Origin: Pseudonocardia sp. HH130629-09
GTDB taxonomy: Bacteria > Actinomycetota > Actinomycetes > Mycobacteriales > Pseudonocardiaceae
Reading direction: 5' to 3'
NCBI RefSeq assembly: GCF_001294645.1
Contig: NZ_CP011868.1
Location: 248,001 to 312,000 of the forward strand
Length of the DNA stretch: 64,000 nucleotides
Part shown: positions 29,729 to 40,568 of the stretch, in pieces
Layout of the letters: every line of letters begins with the position of its first letter
Numbering within the stretch: position 1 is the stretch's first letter
The notes under the pieces: generated by a model
Seen by the model: the letters and a program-made list of their open reading frames with translations, nothing else
Told to the model about the DNA's origin: nothing
Database searches by the model: none
Translations under genes and position numbers: made by a program

Positions 29729-31119
29729 AGAGTGCGGACCAGGGAGAACAGGCCCATCGCGGCCAGCGCGGCGGGCACCGCGGCGGCGGTGAGGACGAGC
29801 TCGCACACGTCGAGCGCCCGGCGGGCCGGCGGCGACGGCGTCGCCCGCGCCGCCGCGGCCCCCAGCCCGACGGCGAGCAGCAGTCCGGTCGCCACGGCGA
29901 GCCGCGGCGCGGGGTCCAGCGCGAGCGCCGCCGGGACGGCGGCGGTGGCGACCGCGACCACCGCGGACCCGGTCAGGATGCGGGCCGGCGCCGGCTCGAC
30001 GAGCGCACGGGCCCGCAGGAGCAGCACCGCCGTCGTCACCACCAGCAGCAGACCACCGGTCCAGCCCCCCGTCGCGGCGACGGCGCCCGCCCCGGCGGCG
30101 ACGACCGCGGTGCCGGCCAGCGTCCCGGTGTGCAGCCCGCGGGCCAGCCCGGCCCGGGCGGTCAGCTCCGCGCCGGGCAGCACCTGCTCGGCGCCCGCGA
30201 CGGAGTCGGCGTCGGTCGGGACCGCCGGGGCCGGGATCCCGGCCAGGCGCAGCGCCAGCCGCGGCAGCAGCGGCCCGGCGGCGAGCGCCGGGGCCGCGAG
30301 ACCGGCGGCGACGGCCGTCACCGGGGCCTCCAGCAGCAGCCGGGCCAGCGCCGCCACGGCGGTCCCGGACGCGGCCAGGGCCACCGCGAGCAGGACCGGG
30401 GACACCGCCCGGGCGATCGCCTGGCCCGCGGCGGCGGCCAGCCCGGCCCCGGCGGCGGCGAGCAGCAGCGCCCCCGCCCCGGCCGGCCCTGGCAGCGCGG
30501 TGAGCCCGGCCGTCGCCGCGGCGGGAACCGCGCAGAGTGCGGCGGCGGTCGTGAGCCGGTCGTCGTGGCGGCCACGGTGGGCGACCACCAGCGCACCGAC
30601 GGCGCCCGCGGCGGCGAGCGCGCACGCCCACGGCCGCCACACTCCATCCACCGTGGACAGCACGGCGCCCGCGGCGGCCGTCGCCAGGACCGCCGCCGCG
30701 GTGCCGGACCAGCGCGCCGTCCCGGCGGCGTCGGCCGCCTCGCGCACCGCCCCGGCGACGGTCTCGGCGGCGTCGTCGAGGACGGGGGGCGCGGGTGCCG
30801 GGCGCGGCGGGCCCAGGTGCAGCAGCTCGCCCTCGCGGACGCCGAGTTCGTCGAGGGTGGCCGCCGCGGGCAGCGGTCCGCCCGCGGGTCCGGTGAACCG
30901 CCACGCCTGCGGGGTGTCCGCGGTGGCGCGGCCCAGCAGCTCACGCACCATCGGGACCAGCTCGGCGACGGCGACATCGGCAGGCAGCGCCACGTCGAGC
31001 CGTCCGCGTGGGGTGTGCACCCCGACCCGGGTCCAGCGGCCGGGCACGGGCCCGGACGTGGCGGCGGACGTCGCGTCGCCGGGGTCGGTCGCGGCCGGTG
31101 CGGGCAGGACGGAGGTCAC
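29725..31119 (-). CDS. eccD: Type VII secretion integral membrane protein EccD (ESX-4)
   Basis: EccD forms the membrane pore scaffold. Residues 25-105 are a ubiquitin-like YukD domain (RVGVHTPRGRLDVALP...TLDELGVREGELLHL); about eleven hydrophobic helices follow. GTG 31119 gives 464 residues, with AGGGAG 8 bases upstream; the frame extends further but lies antisense to eccC. It is coupled to mycP and divergent from eccC, as in Rv3448-Rv3449. Confidence 0.92.
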   Translation of the reverse strand: MTSVLPAPAATDPGDATSAATSGPVPGRWTRVGVHTPRGRLDVALPADVAVAELVPMVRELLGRATADTPQAWRFTGPAGGPLPAAATLDELGVREGELLHLGPPRPAPAPPVLDDAAETVAGAVREAADAAGTARWSGTAAAVLATAAAGAVLSTVDGVWRPWACALAAAGAVGALVVAHRGRHDDRLTTAAALCAVPAAATAGLTALPGPAGAGALLLAAAGAGLAAAAGQAIARAVSPVLLAVALAASGTAVAALARLLLEAPVTAVAAGLAAPALAAGPLLPRLALRLAGIPAPAVPTDADSVAGAEQVLPGAELTARAGLARGLHTGTLAGTAVVAAGAGAVAATGGWTGGLLLVVTTAVLLLRARALVEPAPARILTGSAVVAVATAAVPAALALDPAPRLAVATGLLLAVGLGAAAARATPSPPARRALDVCELVLTAAAVPAALAAMGLFSLVRTL

Positions 31120-31237
31120 GAGCGGCTCCCTGACGGATCTCTCCGAACGGCCCCGGCGGGCCCGGGGCGGCTGCGAGTATCCGACGGCCGCGGTGTCGCC
31201 GTGGGCGTTCGGGAGAACCGTGAACGGGAGGCAGGCG

Positions 31238-34200
31238 ATGGCGGGAACCGTCGGGATGCGACGTCCGCGGCGCTCGGTGCCCGAGCTGCCCGGCGGCGAG
31301 CTGGTGCTCGAACCGCCGCCCGAGCCGGAGCGCCCGGTCCCCGGCGGCCTCGTGCAACGGCTGCTGCCGCTGGCGATGGTCGGCGGCGCGCTGCTGTTCG
31401 TCGTGCTGGGGCGCGGGGACACGAGCACGTGGCTGTTCGGCGGGATGTTCGCGTTGTCCGCGCTGGGCATGCTGGCCGGCGGCGGCCGCGGCGCCGGAGC
31501 ACGCACCGCGACGATGGACGAGGACCGCCGCGACTACCTGCGCTACCTCGACGTCCTGGGCGGGCGGGCCCGCGCGATCGCCGACGAGCAGCGGCACGCG
31601 CTGGAGACCGTGCACCCCGACCCGGCCGCCTGGCCGGACGTGCTCGCCGCGGACCGGCTGTGGGAGCGCCGCCCCGGCGACGACGACTTCGGCCGCCTGC
31701 GGGCCGGGCGCGGCACCCAGCGGCTCGCCACCCGGCTCACCGCACCGCACACCGGTCCGATGGAGACACTCGAACCGCTGTCCGCGCTGGCACTGCGCCG
31801 GTTCCTGCGCCGTTGGTCCACGGTGGACGATCTCCCGGTGGCCGTCGACACCCGAGCGTCGGCGACGATCTGGCTCGAGCCGGCCCCGGACGCCGCACCG
31901 GTGCTCGACCTCGCCAGGGCCCTGGTCGCCCAGTACGTCACCTGGCACGGCCCCGACGACGCGCGGCTCGCCGTCGTCGCACCGGGGGGTGCGGCCGCGC
32001 GCTGGGAGTGGGCAAAGTGGCTGCCGCACGTGGCGCACCCGCGTCGCACCGACGCGGTCGGGCCGGTCCGGATGATCACCGACGACCCGGACCGGGTGCG
32101 GCGCTGGTGGGTGGACGAGCCGTCCGCGGCCCAGCAGCACCTGCTCGTCGTGCTGGACGGGGCGGCCGACCCCCCCCGGTGCCTGGGCCGGGCTGCCCGG
32201 TGTGACGGTGCTGCGGCTGGGGCCCGCGGGCGGGCGCCGACCCGCGGCGTCGGTGCTGCGCCTGGCCGCCGGCACCGGGCCCGACGGCGTGCGCACGCTG
32301 CGCCGCGGCGGGCCCGGCGGCCGGGAGGTCGGTGTCCCCGACGGGCTCGTCGTCGCCGAGGCGCTGGCGCTGGCGCGGCGGCTCGCGCGCTATCGCCCGG
32401 ACGGCACCGCCGACGTCGAATCGTCCGGTGTGGACAGTTCGGCGGGCGGGCTGCCGTCGCTGCTCGGTCTGTCCACGACGGACCCCGGCGGCGTCGCGGT
32501 GCTGCGGTCGCGACGGGGCCCCGCGGAGCGGCTGCGGGTCCCGCTGGGCACCGACGGCGGCGGCCGACCGGTGCTGCTCGACCTGAAGGAGTCCGCACAG
32601 GGCGGTGCGGGGCCGCACGGGCTGTGCATCGGCGCGACCGGCTCCGGTAAGAGCGAGCTGCTGCGCACGCTGGTCCTCGGGCTGGTCGCGACGCACACCG
32701 CCGACGAGCTCAACCTGGTGCTCGTCGACTTCAAGGGCGGCGCGACGTTCCTCGGGCTCGCCGGGCTGCCGCACACCTCCGCGGTGATCACCAACCTGGC
32801 CGAGGAGCTGACCCTGGTCGACCGGATGGCCGACGCGCTCGCCGGGGAGATCACCCGCCGTCAGGAGGTGCTGCGCGCCGCGGGGAACCTGTCGTCGCTG
32901 GCCGAGCACGACACGCTGCGTCGGGACGGGGCGCCGCTGGACCCGCTGCCGTCGCTGCTGGTCGTCGTCGACGAGTTCTCCGAGCTGCTCGCCCAGCGGC
33001 CGGAGATGATCGACCTGATGGTGACGATCGGCCGGCTCGGCCGTTCCCTCGGGATCCACCTGCTGCTGGCCTCGCAGCGCCTGGAGGAGGGCCGGCTGCG
33101 TGGCCTGGAGTCGCACCTGTCCTACCGGATCGCGCTGCGCACGTTCTCCGCCGCGGAGTCCCGCGCGGTGCTGGGTGTGCCCGACGCGCACCTGCTCCCA
33201 CCGACGCCCGGCGCCGCGTTCCTGTCCGCGGGCACCGACGAGCTCGTGCGCTTCCGGGCCGCCTACGTCTCCGGCCCGGACACCCCGCGCCCCGCGCGCC
33301 GGCGGGCCCCGGGGGCGCCGCGGGTCGCGCTGCCGTTCCGCGCGGACCCGGTGGCGCTGCCCGCCTCGGCGCAGCTCCCGGCGCCGGACCCCGAGCCGGC
33401 ACCCACCGGCACCGTTCTCGACCGCATCGCCGAGGCGGTGTCCGGGCCCGGCCCGCGCGCGCACCGGGTGTGGCTGCCGCCGCTCGCGGAGCCGCCGCCG
33501 CTGCCGGTGGTGCTGGGCGACCCGCTGGTCCGGACCGGGCGGGGGCTGTGTGCGCCGGGGCCGGTGGGACGGCTGGCCGCGCCGATCGGCCTGGTCGACC
33601 GGCCCTACGCCCAGCGGCGCGACCCGCTGGTGCTGGACCTGTCCGGCGCGGCCGGGCACCTCGCCGTCGTCGGGGGGCCGCGGTCGGGGAAGTCGACCGC
33701 GCTGCGCACCGTCGTCACCGCGCTCGCGCTCACCCACACCCCGGCCGAGCTGGGTGTGCACGTGCTCGACCTGGGTGGCGGGACCCTGGCCCCGCTGGCC
33801 GGGCTGCCGCACGTCGGGACCGTCGCCGACCGCCGCAGCACCGACCTGGTGCGCCGGGTGGTGGCCGATACCGTCGCCGCCGTCGACGAGCGGGAGCAGC
33901 TGTTCGCCGCGCACGGCGTCGCCGGGATCGAGGAGTTCCGGGCCCGGCGCGCCGCGGGCGGCTTCGTCGAGGTGCCCGCCACCGACCTGCTGCTGGTCGT
34001 CGACGGCTACGCGGCGCTGCGCGCCGGGTTCGAGGACCTGGACGAGAAGCTGACCGCGCTCGCCGCCCGCGGGCTCGCCTACGGCGTGCACCTCGCGCTG
34101 TCCGCGGCCCGCTGGGCCGAGATCCGGCCGGCGCTCAAGGACCAGCTCGGCAGCCGCGTCGAGCTGCGGCTGGGCGACCCGTCGGACTCCGAGGTGGACC

Positions 34201-35105
34201 GGCGTCGTGCCGCGGCCGTGCCGGCGCTGCCCGGGCACGGCCTGTCCGCCGACGGCGAGGCCACCGTCCTCGCCGCGCCCCGCCTGGTCCCCGGCACCGA
34301 CCCCGCCCGGGCGATCGACGACGCCTGGGACGGCCCGTCGGTCGGCCCGGTGCGGCTGCTGCCCGCCCGGATCGAGGTCGCCGAGCTCCCGCCCGGACCG
34401 GGCCGCGGGCCCGCGCTCGGCGTCGACGAGGACCGGCTCGCCACCGTCGAGCTCGACCCGGACGAGCCGCACCTGCTCTGCTTCGCCGACTCCGGCGGCG
34501 GCAAGACGACGCTGCTGCGGACCCTCGCCCACGGCATCGCCGCGCGGTGGACGCCCGACCGGGCGCGGATCGTCGTCGTCGACCACCGGCGGACGCTGCT
34601 CGGCGGGATCCCGCCGAGCCACCTGCTCGCGCACACCTCGACCGCGCTGGCCACCACCGACGCCTGCGCCGAGATCGCGGGCTCCCTCGGACGGCGGCTG
34701 CCCGGTCCGGACGTCACCCCGGCCCAGCTGCGGGAACGGTCCTGGTGGAGCGGACCGGACGTGTGGCTGCTCGTCGACGACTACGACCTCGTCGTCCCCG
34801 CGGCCGGGTCGACCGGGACGCACCCGCTGCTCACACTCGCCGAGTACCTGCCGCAGGCCCGCGACGTCGGGCTGCACGTCGTCCTCGCGCGGCGCACCGG
34901 CGGCGCCGGGCGGGCGCTGTTCGACCCGGTCCTCGGGCGGCTGCGCGAGCTCGGCGCCCCCGGCCTGGTCGGCTCCGGCAGCCCCGACGAGGGTGCGCTG
35001 CTGGAGAAGGTCCGCCCCGGGCCGATGCCGCCCGGGCGCTGCGTGCTCGTCGACCGGCGTGCCGGGGCGCGACGGGTGCAGCTGGCCTGGACCGAGCCGG
35101 GGTGA
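31238..35105 (+). pseudogene. eccC: Type VII secretion ATPase EccC (ESX-4), interrupted by a +1 frameshift
   Basis: EccC is the FtsK/SpoIIIE-type motor that recognises and drives substrates. ATG 31238 has GGGAGG upstream. Two N-terminal transmembrane helices (about residues 40-75) are followed by three ATPase domains with Walker A motifs GATGSGKSE, GGPRSGKST and DSGGGKTT. The frame is broken at a run of eight C (32170-32177): removing one C joins DPP to GAWAGLPG and gives 1288 residues, close to the family. Without correction the first frame ends at 32650 and lacks all ATPase domains. Both halves look well preserved, so sequencing error or slippage is as likely as decay. Confidence 0.88.
32170..32177 (+). 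other. C8 homopolymer at the eccC frameshift
   Basis: Eight consecutive C where seven restore the eccC frame. It is a candidate site for sequencing error, polymerase slippage or phase variation. Confidence 0.8.
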
Positions 35106-36421
35106 GCGGCGTCGCGGTCGCCGTGCACGACCGCCGCGACGCGGTGCTGCTCGCCGCCGCCGACGCCGGCGGGCTGCGCCTGGTCGCCGCGGCCCAGGCC
35201 GGCACACCCCCGGCGACGGCCGTCGCGGACTTCTTCGGCGACGATCCGCCCGGCGTCGTCGTCCGGGTCGGGACGACGGCGGGTGGCGCCTTCCCCGGAG
35301 GTCCGCGGGTGCTGGTGGTCCCCGCCGCGGTCGCGGTGCTCGCGGCCGAACCGGAGCTGCCGGACGGGCCGGTCCTGGTCGTCGACGACGACGGCGCGAC
35401 CCTCGTGCGCGACGGGGTGCCGGAGCCGGTGGGGGAGCCGGGCACCGACCTCTCCGACCTCTCGGACCCCGCGGGTCTCGCGGCGCTCGTGCGGGCGACC
35501 GGTGCGGAGCTGGTCGTGGTCGCGGGGACGGTCGGCCCGCTCCTCGTGGCGGACGCCCCGGACCGGCGCGCCGGGTCCGGTGCCTGCCCGGTGCTGCCGT
35601 GCCCGGTGCGTGTCGCCGGGCTACGCCCCGCCGGCGGCGAGCCCTGGGGGCCGGAGGCGGCGGCGGTGGTCGGTGCGGCCGTGCTCGGGGCCGGTGTGTC
35701 CACCGACACCTGGCCGGGCTCGGGCCCGGGCACCGAGGCGGGCCTCGGGCCGGGCGCCCAGCTCGGTCCGGCCCCCGGTGTCGACCCCGGTCCCGGCCAG
35801 GGCGCCGGCCGCGCCGCCCCCTGGCCCGGTGACCCCGGTGCGGGAGCGGGCCCGGCGGAGCCGGGACCGGCCGGGGCACCCGTCCCCGCCACCCCACCCG
35901 CGGACGGCCCGGACCGGGCCCGTGCGGCGATCGTCGTCGCCGGGGTGCTGGGCGCGGTCCTGCTCGGCGCCGGGCTGCTCCTGGCGGGCCCGCGCCCGGC
36001 GCCACCGGCCGGGGCGACGGTCGTCCAGTACGGCTACGCCGCCACCCTGCCCACCGGCTGGGAGCACACCGGCGGCGACCCGCAGCGTCGACGGGTACTG
36101 CTCACCCCGGTCGGCGGCCCGGACGGCGCCGACCTGCTCGTGCTGGAGCGCAGCCCGCTCGGCTACGACGCCGGACGTGAGCCCGACCGTGCCCGTCGCG
36201 AGCTCGCCGCACTGGTCGGCGGGAAGGGCCCGGCGACCGCACTGGTCGGCGGGCGGCCGGTCCTGCGGTGGAGCGAGGACCCCGGCGACGGGACCGTCGT
36301 CGACTGGCACGTCGTGTTCGACGGCTCCGACCAGCTCGTCGCCGGGTGCCGCAGGCCCGCGGCCGCACCGGTCGCGCCCGCCTGCGTCGAGGTCGTCGCC
36401 TCGCTGCACCGGGTGCGGTGA
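35102..36421 (+). CDS. Type VII secretion-associated protein, Rv3446c-like
   Basis: A 439-residue protein starting at GTG 35102, which overlaps the eccC stop. The N-terminal half (1-200) is a cytosolic domain with DFFGDDPPGVVVRVG and VAVLAAEPELPDGPVLVVD. A Gly/Pro-rich linker (about 200-275) leads to one transmembrane helix (AAIVVAGVLGAVLLGAGLLLAG) and a C-terminal extracytoplasmic domain ending in two Cys (GCRRP, ACVEVV) that may form a disulfide. Placement matches Rv3446c of ESX-4. The molecular function is not known. Confidence 0.82.
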   Translation: MSGVAVAVHDRRDAVLLAAADAGGLRLVAAAQAGTPPATAVADFFGDDPPGVVVRVGTTAGGAFPGGPRVLVVPAAVAVLAAEPELPDGPVLVVDDDGATLVRDGVPEPVGEPGTDLSDLSDPAGLAALVRATGAELVVVAGTVGPLLVADAPDRRAGSGACPVLPCPVRVAGLRPAGGEPWGPEAAAVVGAAVLGAGVSTDTWPGSGPGTEAGLGPGAQLGPAPGVDPGPGQGAGRAAPWPGDPGAGAGPAEPGPAGAPVPATPPADGPDRARAAIVVAGVLGAVLLGAGLLLAGPRPAPPAGATVVQYGYAATLPTGWEHTGGDPQRRRVLLTPVGGPDGADLLVLERSPLGYDAGREPDRARRELAALVGGKGPATALVGGRPVLRWSEDPGDGTVVDWHVVFDGSDQLVAGCRRPAAAPVAPACVEVVASLHRVR

Positions 36422-36578
36422 CCCGGGCGGCGTTCCCGGTCGCGAACGGTCCGCGCCGTTCGGCCACGGCGGCCGGGCCGCCCTGCCACTGTGCGCGGGC
36501 CGGGGACACCGCGTCCCCGGGCCCGGTCGGCCGGACACCCGACCGGCCGGGCGACGGGACGGGGACGAGGTGGGGTCC

Positions 36579-36881
36579 ATGGCCGACGGGTTCGGTACGA
36601 CGACCGAGGAGATGGTGCGCGCGGCGGGCCAGGTGCGGGCGGTGAGCGACGCCGTCAACGGCGAGCTCGCCCGCCTGCGCAGCCAGCTGGGGCCGCTGCA
36701 GGGCCAGTGGTCCGGCAGCGCGGCGACGGCGTTCGCCCAGCTGATGGCCAAGTGGGACACCGAGGCGCGGCGGCTGAACGAGGCGCTCGGCGCGATCGGT
36801 GAGCAGCTCGGAGGCACGGCGACGACGTACCGGCAGCAGGAGGACCAGAACCGCACCGCCATCACGTCGGTGCTCGGGTGA
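36579..36881 (+). CDS. WXG100 family secreted protein, EsxU-like
   Basis: A 100-residue helical hairpin with the WSG motif near residue 46 (GQWSGSAATAF), the hallmark of WXG100 substrates of type VII secretion. ATG 36579 follows GACGAGGTGGGG. The stop is close to the next WXG100 gene, and the two probably form a heterodimer. By position it corresponds to esxU (Rv3445c). The 157-base gap before it shows no gene. Confidence 0.9.
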   Translation: MADGFGTTTEEMVRAAGQVRAVSDAVNGELARLRSQLGPLQGQWSGSAATAFAQLMAKWDTEARRLNEALGAIGEQLGGTATTYRQQEDQNRTAITSVLG

Positions 36882-36895
36882 GGGGGAGCTACACC

Positions 36896-37186
36896 GTGGG
36901 ATCCGAGATCAAGGTCACCTTCAGCGCGCTCGAGCGGGCGTCGGCCGACACCGTCGCGACGACCGCGCGCATCAACTCCCAGCTCGAGGACCTGCGGCGC
37001 TACCTGGCGCCGATGGTCGGGGCCTGGACCGGCGACGCGGCCACCACCTACCAGGCGTCGCAGCAGAAGTGGGACACCTCGGCGGCCGAGCTGACCACCA
37101 CCCTGGGCACCATCGGGAAGCTGGTCGGCCAGGCCGGTCAGAACTACCGCGACACCGAGCAGGCGAACCGGGCCCGGTTCGCCTGA
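36896..37186 (+). CDS. WXG100 family secreted protein, EsxT-like
   Basis: A 96-residue protein with WTG near residue 42 (VGAWTGDAATTYQ) and, on helix 2, YRDTEQANR, close to the YxxxD/E secretion signal (Y-R-D-T-E). GTG 36896 is preferred because AGGGGGAG at 36881-36888 precedes it; GTG 36878, overlapping the previous stop, is possible. By position it corresponds to esxT (Rv3444c). A hairpin follows. Confidence 0.9.
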   Translation: MGSEIKVTFSALERASADTVATTARINSQLEDLRRYLAPMVGAWTGDAATTYQASQQKWDTSAAELTTTLGTIGKLVGQAGQNYRDTEQANRARFA

Positions 37187-37195
37187 CCCCCGGGT

Positions 37196-37231
37196 CCGGG
37201 GGCCGGACGACCCCCTTGCGTCCGCCCCCGG
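37196..37231 (+). terminator. Hairpin at end of ESX-4 locus
   Basis: CCGGGGG (37196-37202) pairs with CCCCCGG (37225-37231), with an inner CGGAC/GTCCG stem after one bulged C. It lies just after esxT and before the rplM promoter candidate. Confidence 0.55.
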
Positions 37232-37241
37232 AACCGGCGGG

Positions 37242-37247
37242 TACGCT
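37242..37247 (+). promoter_or_regulatory. Candidate -10 box for rplM-rpsI
   Basis: TACGCT, about 175 bases before rplM and just after the ESX-4 terminator. No clear -35. The remaining leader to 37420 holds no gene. Confidence 0.4.
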
Positions 37248-37420
37248 TGGCTCTCGTTGTGCAGCGGTGGAGACCCGCGGGCGCCGTCCTCCGGCGACAG
37301 CGGCGGGATCGAGCGTCCCTCCGGCGTCCACCAGCAGCACGCTGAGGAACCAGAGACTAGAGAGTGGGCCGGAACCCGTGCGGACGGCCCACCAGCCGAG
37401 AACGACGACGAGGTAGATCC

Positions 37421-37860
37421 GTGCCCACGTACAGCCCCAAGCCCGGCGACATCCAGCACGCCTGGCACGTGATCGACGCCGAGGACGTGCGCCTCGGTCG
37501 GCTCGCCACCCACGCTGCCACGCTGCTGCGCGGGAAGCACAAGCCGACCTACGCCCCGCACGTCGACAACGGCGACTTCGTGGTCATCGTGAACGCGGAG
37601 AAGATCTCGGTGTCCGGCAACAAGCGGGCCGACAAGTTCGTCTACCGCCACTCCGGCTTCCCGGGTGGCCTCCGCCAGCGCTCCGTCGGCGAGATGATCG
37701 ACAGCCAGCCCGACCGCCTCGTCGAGAAGGCGATCAAGGGCATGCTGCCGAAGAACCGCCTCGGCCGCGCCATGGCCAAGAAGCTGAAGGTCTACGCCGG
37801 CCCGGCGCACCCGCACGAGGCCCAGAAGCCGCAGCCGTTCGAGATCAAGCAGGTCAGCCA

Positions 37861-37864
<4 letters not shown>
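37421..37864 (+). CDS. rplM: 50S ribosomal protein L13 (uL13)
   Basis: L13 is an early-assembly large-subunit protein. GTG 37421 gives 147 residues beginning [20 protein letters not shown] after the initiator, the usual actinobacterial form, with [13 protein letters not shown] and [11 protein letters not shown] intact. The Shine-Dalgarno sequence is weak (GAGGTAG). The stop overlaps the rpsI GTG by four bases. Confidence 0.96.
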
Positions 37865-38460
<596 letters not shown>

Positions 38461-38471
38461 TCGCACACCGG

Positions 38472-39809
38472 ATGCCTCGTCTCTTCGGAACCGACGGCGT
38501 CCGGGGCCTGGCCAACGGCGAACTCCTCACTCCGGAGTTCGCCGTTGGCGTCTGTGCCTCGGCCGCCCGCACGCTCTCGAACGGCTCCGGCCGCCGGCCC
38601 CTCGCGGTCGTCGGGCGCGACCCCCGCGCGAGCGGCGAGATGCTCGAGGCCGCGGTCGTCGCCGGGCTCACCTCGGCCGGTGCGGACGCGATCCGGGTCG
38701 GCGTGCTGCCGACCCCGGGCGTCGCGCACCTGGTCGCCGAGACCGGCGCCGACCTCGGCGTGATGATCTCCGCGTCGCACAACCCGATGCCCGACAACGG
38801 CATCAAGCTCTTCGCCGCGGGCGGCCACAAGCTGCCCGACGACGTCGAGGACGCGATCGAGCAGCAGCTCGCCGAGGGTCTCGGTGCTCGACCGACCGGT
38901 GACGGCATCGGCAGGGTCTGGGACGCGCCCGACGCCACCGACGTCTACGTCGCGCACCTGCTCTCCGCCGCACCGGGCTCGCTGTCCGGGCTGCGCGTGG
39001 TCGTCGACTGCGCGCACGGCGCCGCCGCGCTGGCCGCGCCGGAGGCCTACCGGCAGGCGGGCGCCGACGTGATCGCGCTGCACGCCGAGCCGGACGGTCT
39101 CAACATCAACCACGGCGTCGGGTCCACCCACCTGGACCTGCTGCGGTCCGCGGTCCTCGAGCACGGCGCCGACCTCGGCATCGCCCACGACGGTGACGCC
39201 GACCGCTGCCTGGCCGTCGACGCGACCGGTGCGGTCGTCGACGGTGATCGGATCATGGCGGTGCTGGCACTCTCCATGCGCGAGGCCGGCGAGCTCGCGC
39301 ACGACACGCTCGTCGCGACGGTGATGAGCAACCTGGGCCTGCACATCGCCATGCGCGAGGCCGGGATCACCCTGGACACCACCAAGGTCGGCGACCGCTA
39401 CGTGCTGGAACGGCTGCGCGAGGGCGGGTTCACCCTCGGCGGCGAGCAGTCCGGGCACGTGGTGCTGCCGGGCCACGCCACGACCGGCGACGGTCTGCTC
39501 ACCGCCCTGCGGCTGATGTCGCGGGTCGCGCAGACCGGCACCCCGCTGGCCGAGCTGGCCTCGGTGGTCACGGTGCTGCCGCAGGTGCTGCGCAACGTGC
39601 CCGTCGCGGACAAGGACGCGGTCGCCGCGTCGGCGGACGTGGCCGAGGCCGTCGCGAAGGCCGAGGCGGAGCTGGGCGACACCGGCCGGGTGCTGCTGCG
39701 CCCGTCGGGCACCGAGCAGCTCGTCCGCGTGATGGTCGAGGCGCCCAGCGAGGACGAGGCCGACGCCGTCGCGGGCCGGCTGGCCGGGATCGTCGCCGCC
39801 GCGCGCTGA
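38472..39809 (+). CDS. glmM: Phosphoglucosamine mutase
   Basis: Converts glucosamine-6-phosphate to glucosamine-1-phosphate for UDP-GlcNAc and peptidoglycan. The 445-residue enzyme begins [12 protein letters not shown]; the phosphoserine loop [12 protein letters not shown] is at about residues 98-109, the metal loop DGDADR near 240, GEQSGH and the phosphate-binding [10 protein letters not shown] near the end. It lies 11 bases after rpsI and functionally pairs with glmS about 5 kb downstream. Confidence 0.97.
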   Translation: MPRLFGTDGVRGLANGELLTPEFAVGVCASAARTLSNGSGRRPLAVVGRDPRASGEMLEAAVVAGLTSAGADAIRVGVLPTPGVAHLVAETGADLGVMISASHNPMPDNGIKLFAAGGHKLPDDVEDAIEQQLAEGLGARPTGDGIGRVWDAPDATDVYVAHLLSAAPGSLSGLRVVVDCAHGAAALAAPEAYRQAGADVIALHAEPDGLNINHGVGSTHLDLLRSAVLEHGADLGIAHDGDADRCLAVDATGAVVDGDRIMAVLALSMREAGELAHDTLVATVMSNLGLHIAMREAGITLDTTKVGDRYVLERLREGGFTLGGEQSGHVVLPGHATTGDGLLTALRLMSRVAQTGTPLAELASVVTVLPQVLRNVPVADKDAVAASADVAEAVAKAEAELGDTGRVLLRPSGTEQLVRVMVEAPSEDEADAVAGRLAGIVAAAR

Positions 39810-39823
39810 CCGACGCAGCCGAT

Positions 39824-39856
39824 CGGGGCCGTCACCCACACCGGGTGGCGGCCCCG
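39824..39856 (+). terminator. Terminator after glmM
   Basis: A 14-bp stem (39824-39837 with 39843-39856, one G-T pair) with an ACACC loop starts 14 bases after the glmM stop. There is no T tract. Confidence 0.65.
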
Positions 39857-39954
39857 ACGTCGTCCGGGTGGCCTGCCGCGACACCGGTTCGCGATGGCGA
39901 ACCGGATCCGCGCGTCCGGGCCCGCCGGCGCGGGCCCGTCGCCATGCTGGGGCG

Positions 39955-40230
39955 ATGCGACCGGAAGTGCGGCGGGACCCCGATGCGCTGGACCGCGCGG
40001 CCCGCGGGCTGGCGGACCTGGCTGCCGGGCTGGCCGAGGCCCCCGTGACCGGACCCGGTGACGGGGACCGCGCGGTCCGGCTGCGGCGGGTCGCGGACGA
40101 GCTGGCGTCGCTGGCCGACGCGGCCCGGCGCGCCGCGGTCACCGCCCGGGTGGCGGACACCGCCGCGGCCACGGCGTTCCGGGACGCCCCCGATCTCCGG
40201 CCCGGCCCCGGCGGGGCGGGACCGTGCTGA
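39955..40230 (+). CDS. Small helical protein, possible WXG100-like partner
   Basis: A 91-residue Ala/Arg/Leu-rich protein predicted as two helices (DALDRAARGLADLAAGLAE and RLRRVADELASLADAARRA). I do not recognise a defined family; length and helical heptads resemble type VII secretion partner proteins. ATG 39955 is chosen by the start of the coherent helical sequence. It overlaps the next gene by 7 bases. A comparable small gene lies after glmM in mycobacteria (Rv3440c), but homology is not shown here. Confidence 0.55.
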   Translation: MRPEVRRDPDALDRAARGLADLAAGLAEAPVTGPGDGDRAVRLRRVADELASLADAARRAAVTARVADTAAATAFRDAPDLRPGPGGAGPC

Positions 40231-40553
40231 CCGGCGGCCGGGACGCCGGCGCCGCGGACCAGGCCATGGCCCTGCGGGCGCTGGTGGACCGGCTCGACGA
40301 CACCGCCGGTCTGCTCGCCGGGATCCGCGCCACCGTCGCCGCCGCGTGGGACGACCCGGCCGGGGAGGCGGTGACGGCCCGGCTCGACCTCGTCGGCCGT
40401 GAGGTGGGCCGGCTGGCCGACGAGGCCGCGCGCGACGCGACCCGGGCGGAGGACGCCGTCCCCGGCATGCGGCTGCCCGGTCTCACCGGGACGCGCGTCA
40501 CCGACCGCCGCGGTCCCGTGGCCCCCTCGCTCGCCGGCCCGTACGAGCGCTGA
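40224..40553 (+). CDS. Small WXG100-like protein
   Basis: A 109-residue protein with helix - WDDPAG turn (near residue 44) - helix, reminiscent of WXG100 proteins, though the canonical WXG is replaced by WDD. The GTG start at 40224 overlaps the previous gene. The C-terminal 30 residues are Pro/Gly/Arg-rich. It may form a pair with its neighbour and be a cargo of the ESX-4 system about 4 kb upstream; this is inference. Confidence 0.55.
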   Translation: MLTGGRDAGAADQAMALRALVDRLDDTAGLLAGIRATVAAAWDDPAGEAVTARLDLVGREVGRLADEAARDATRAEDAVPGMRLPGLTGTRVTDRRGPVAPSLAGPYER

Positions 40554-40568
40554 GCAGGCGGAACGGCC

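Noticed and set aside
29213-31237. Plus-strand open frame running into eccC from upstream
   Set aside because: It is antisense to mycP and eccD, low complexity, and eccC has a clear ATG with ribosome-binding site at 31238.
32076-36005. A 1309-codon minus-strand open frame
   Set aside because: Entirely antisense to eccC and the Rv3446c-like gene; the translation is Arg/Gly/Pro low complexity without domains.
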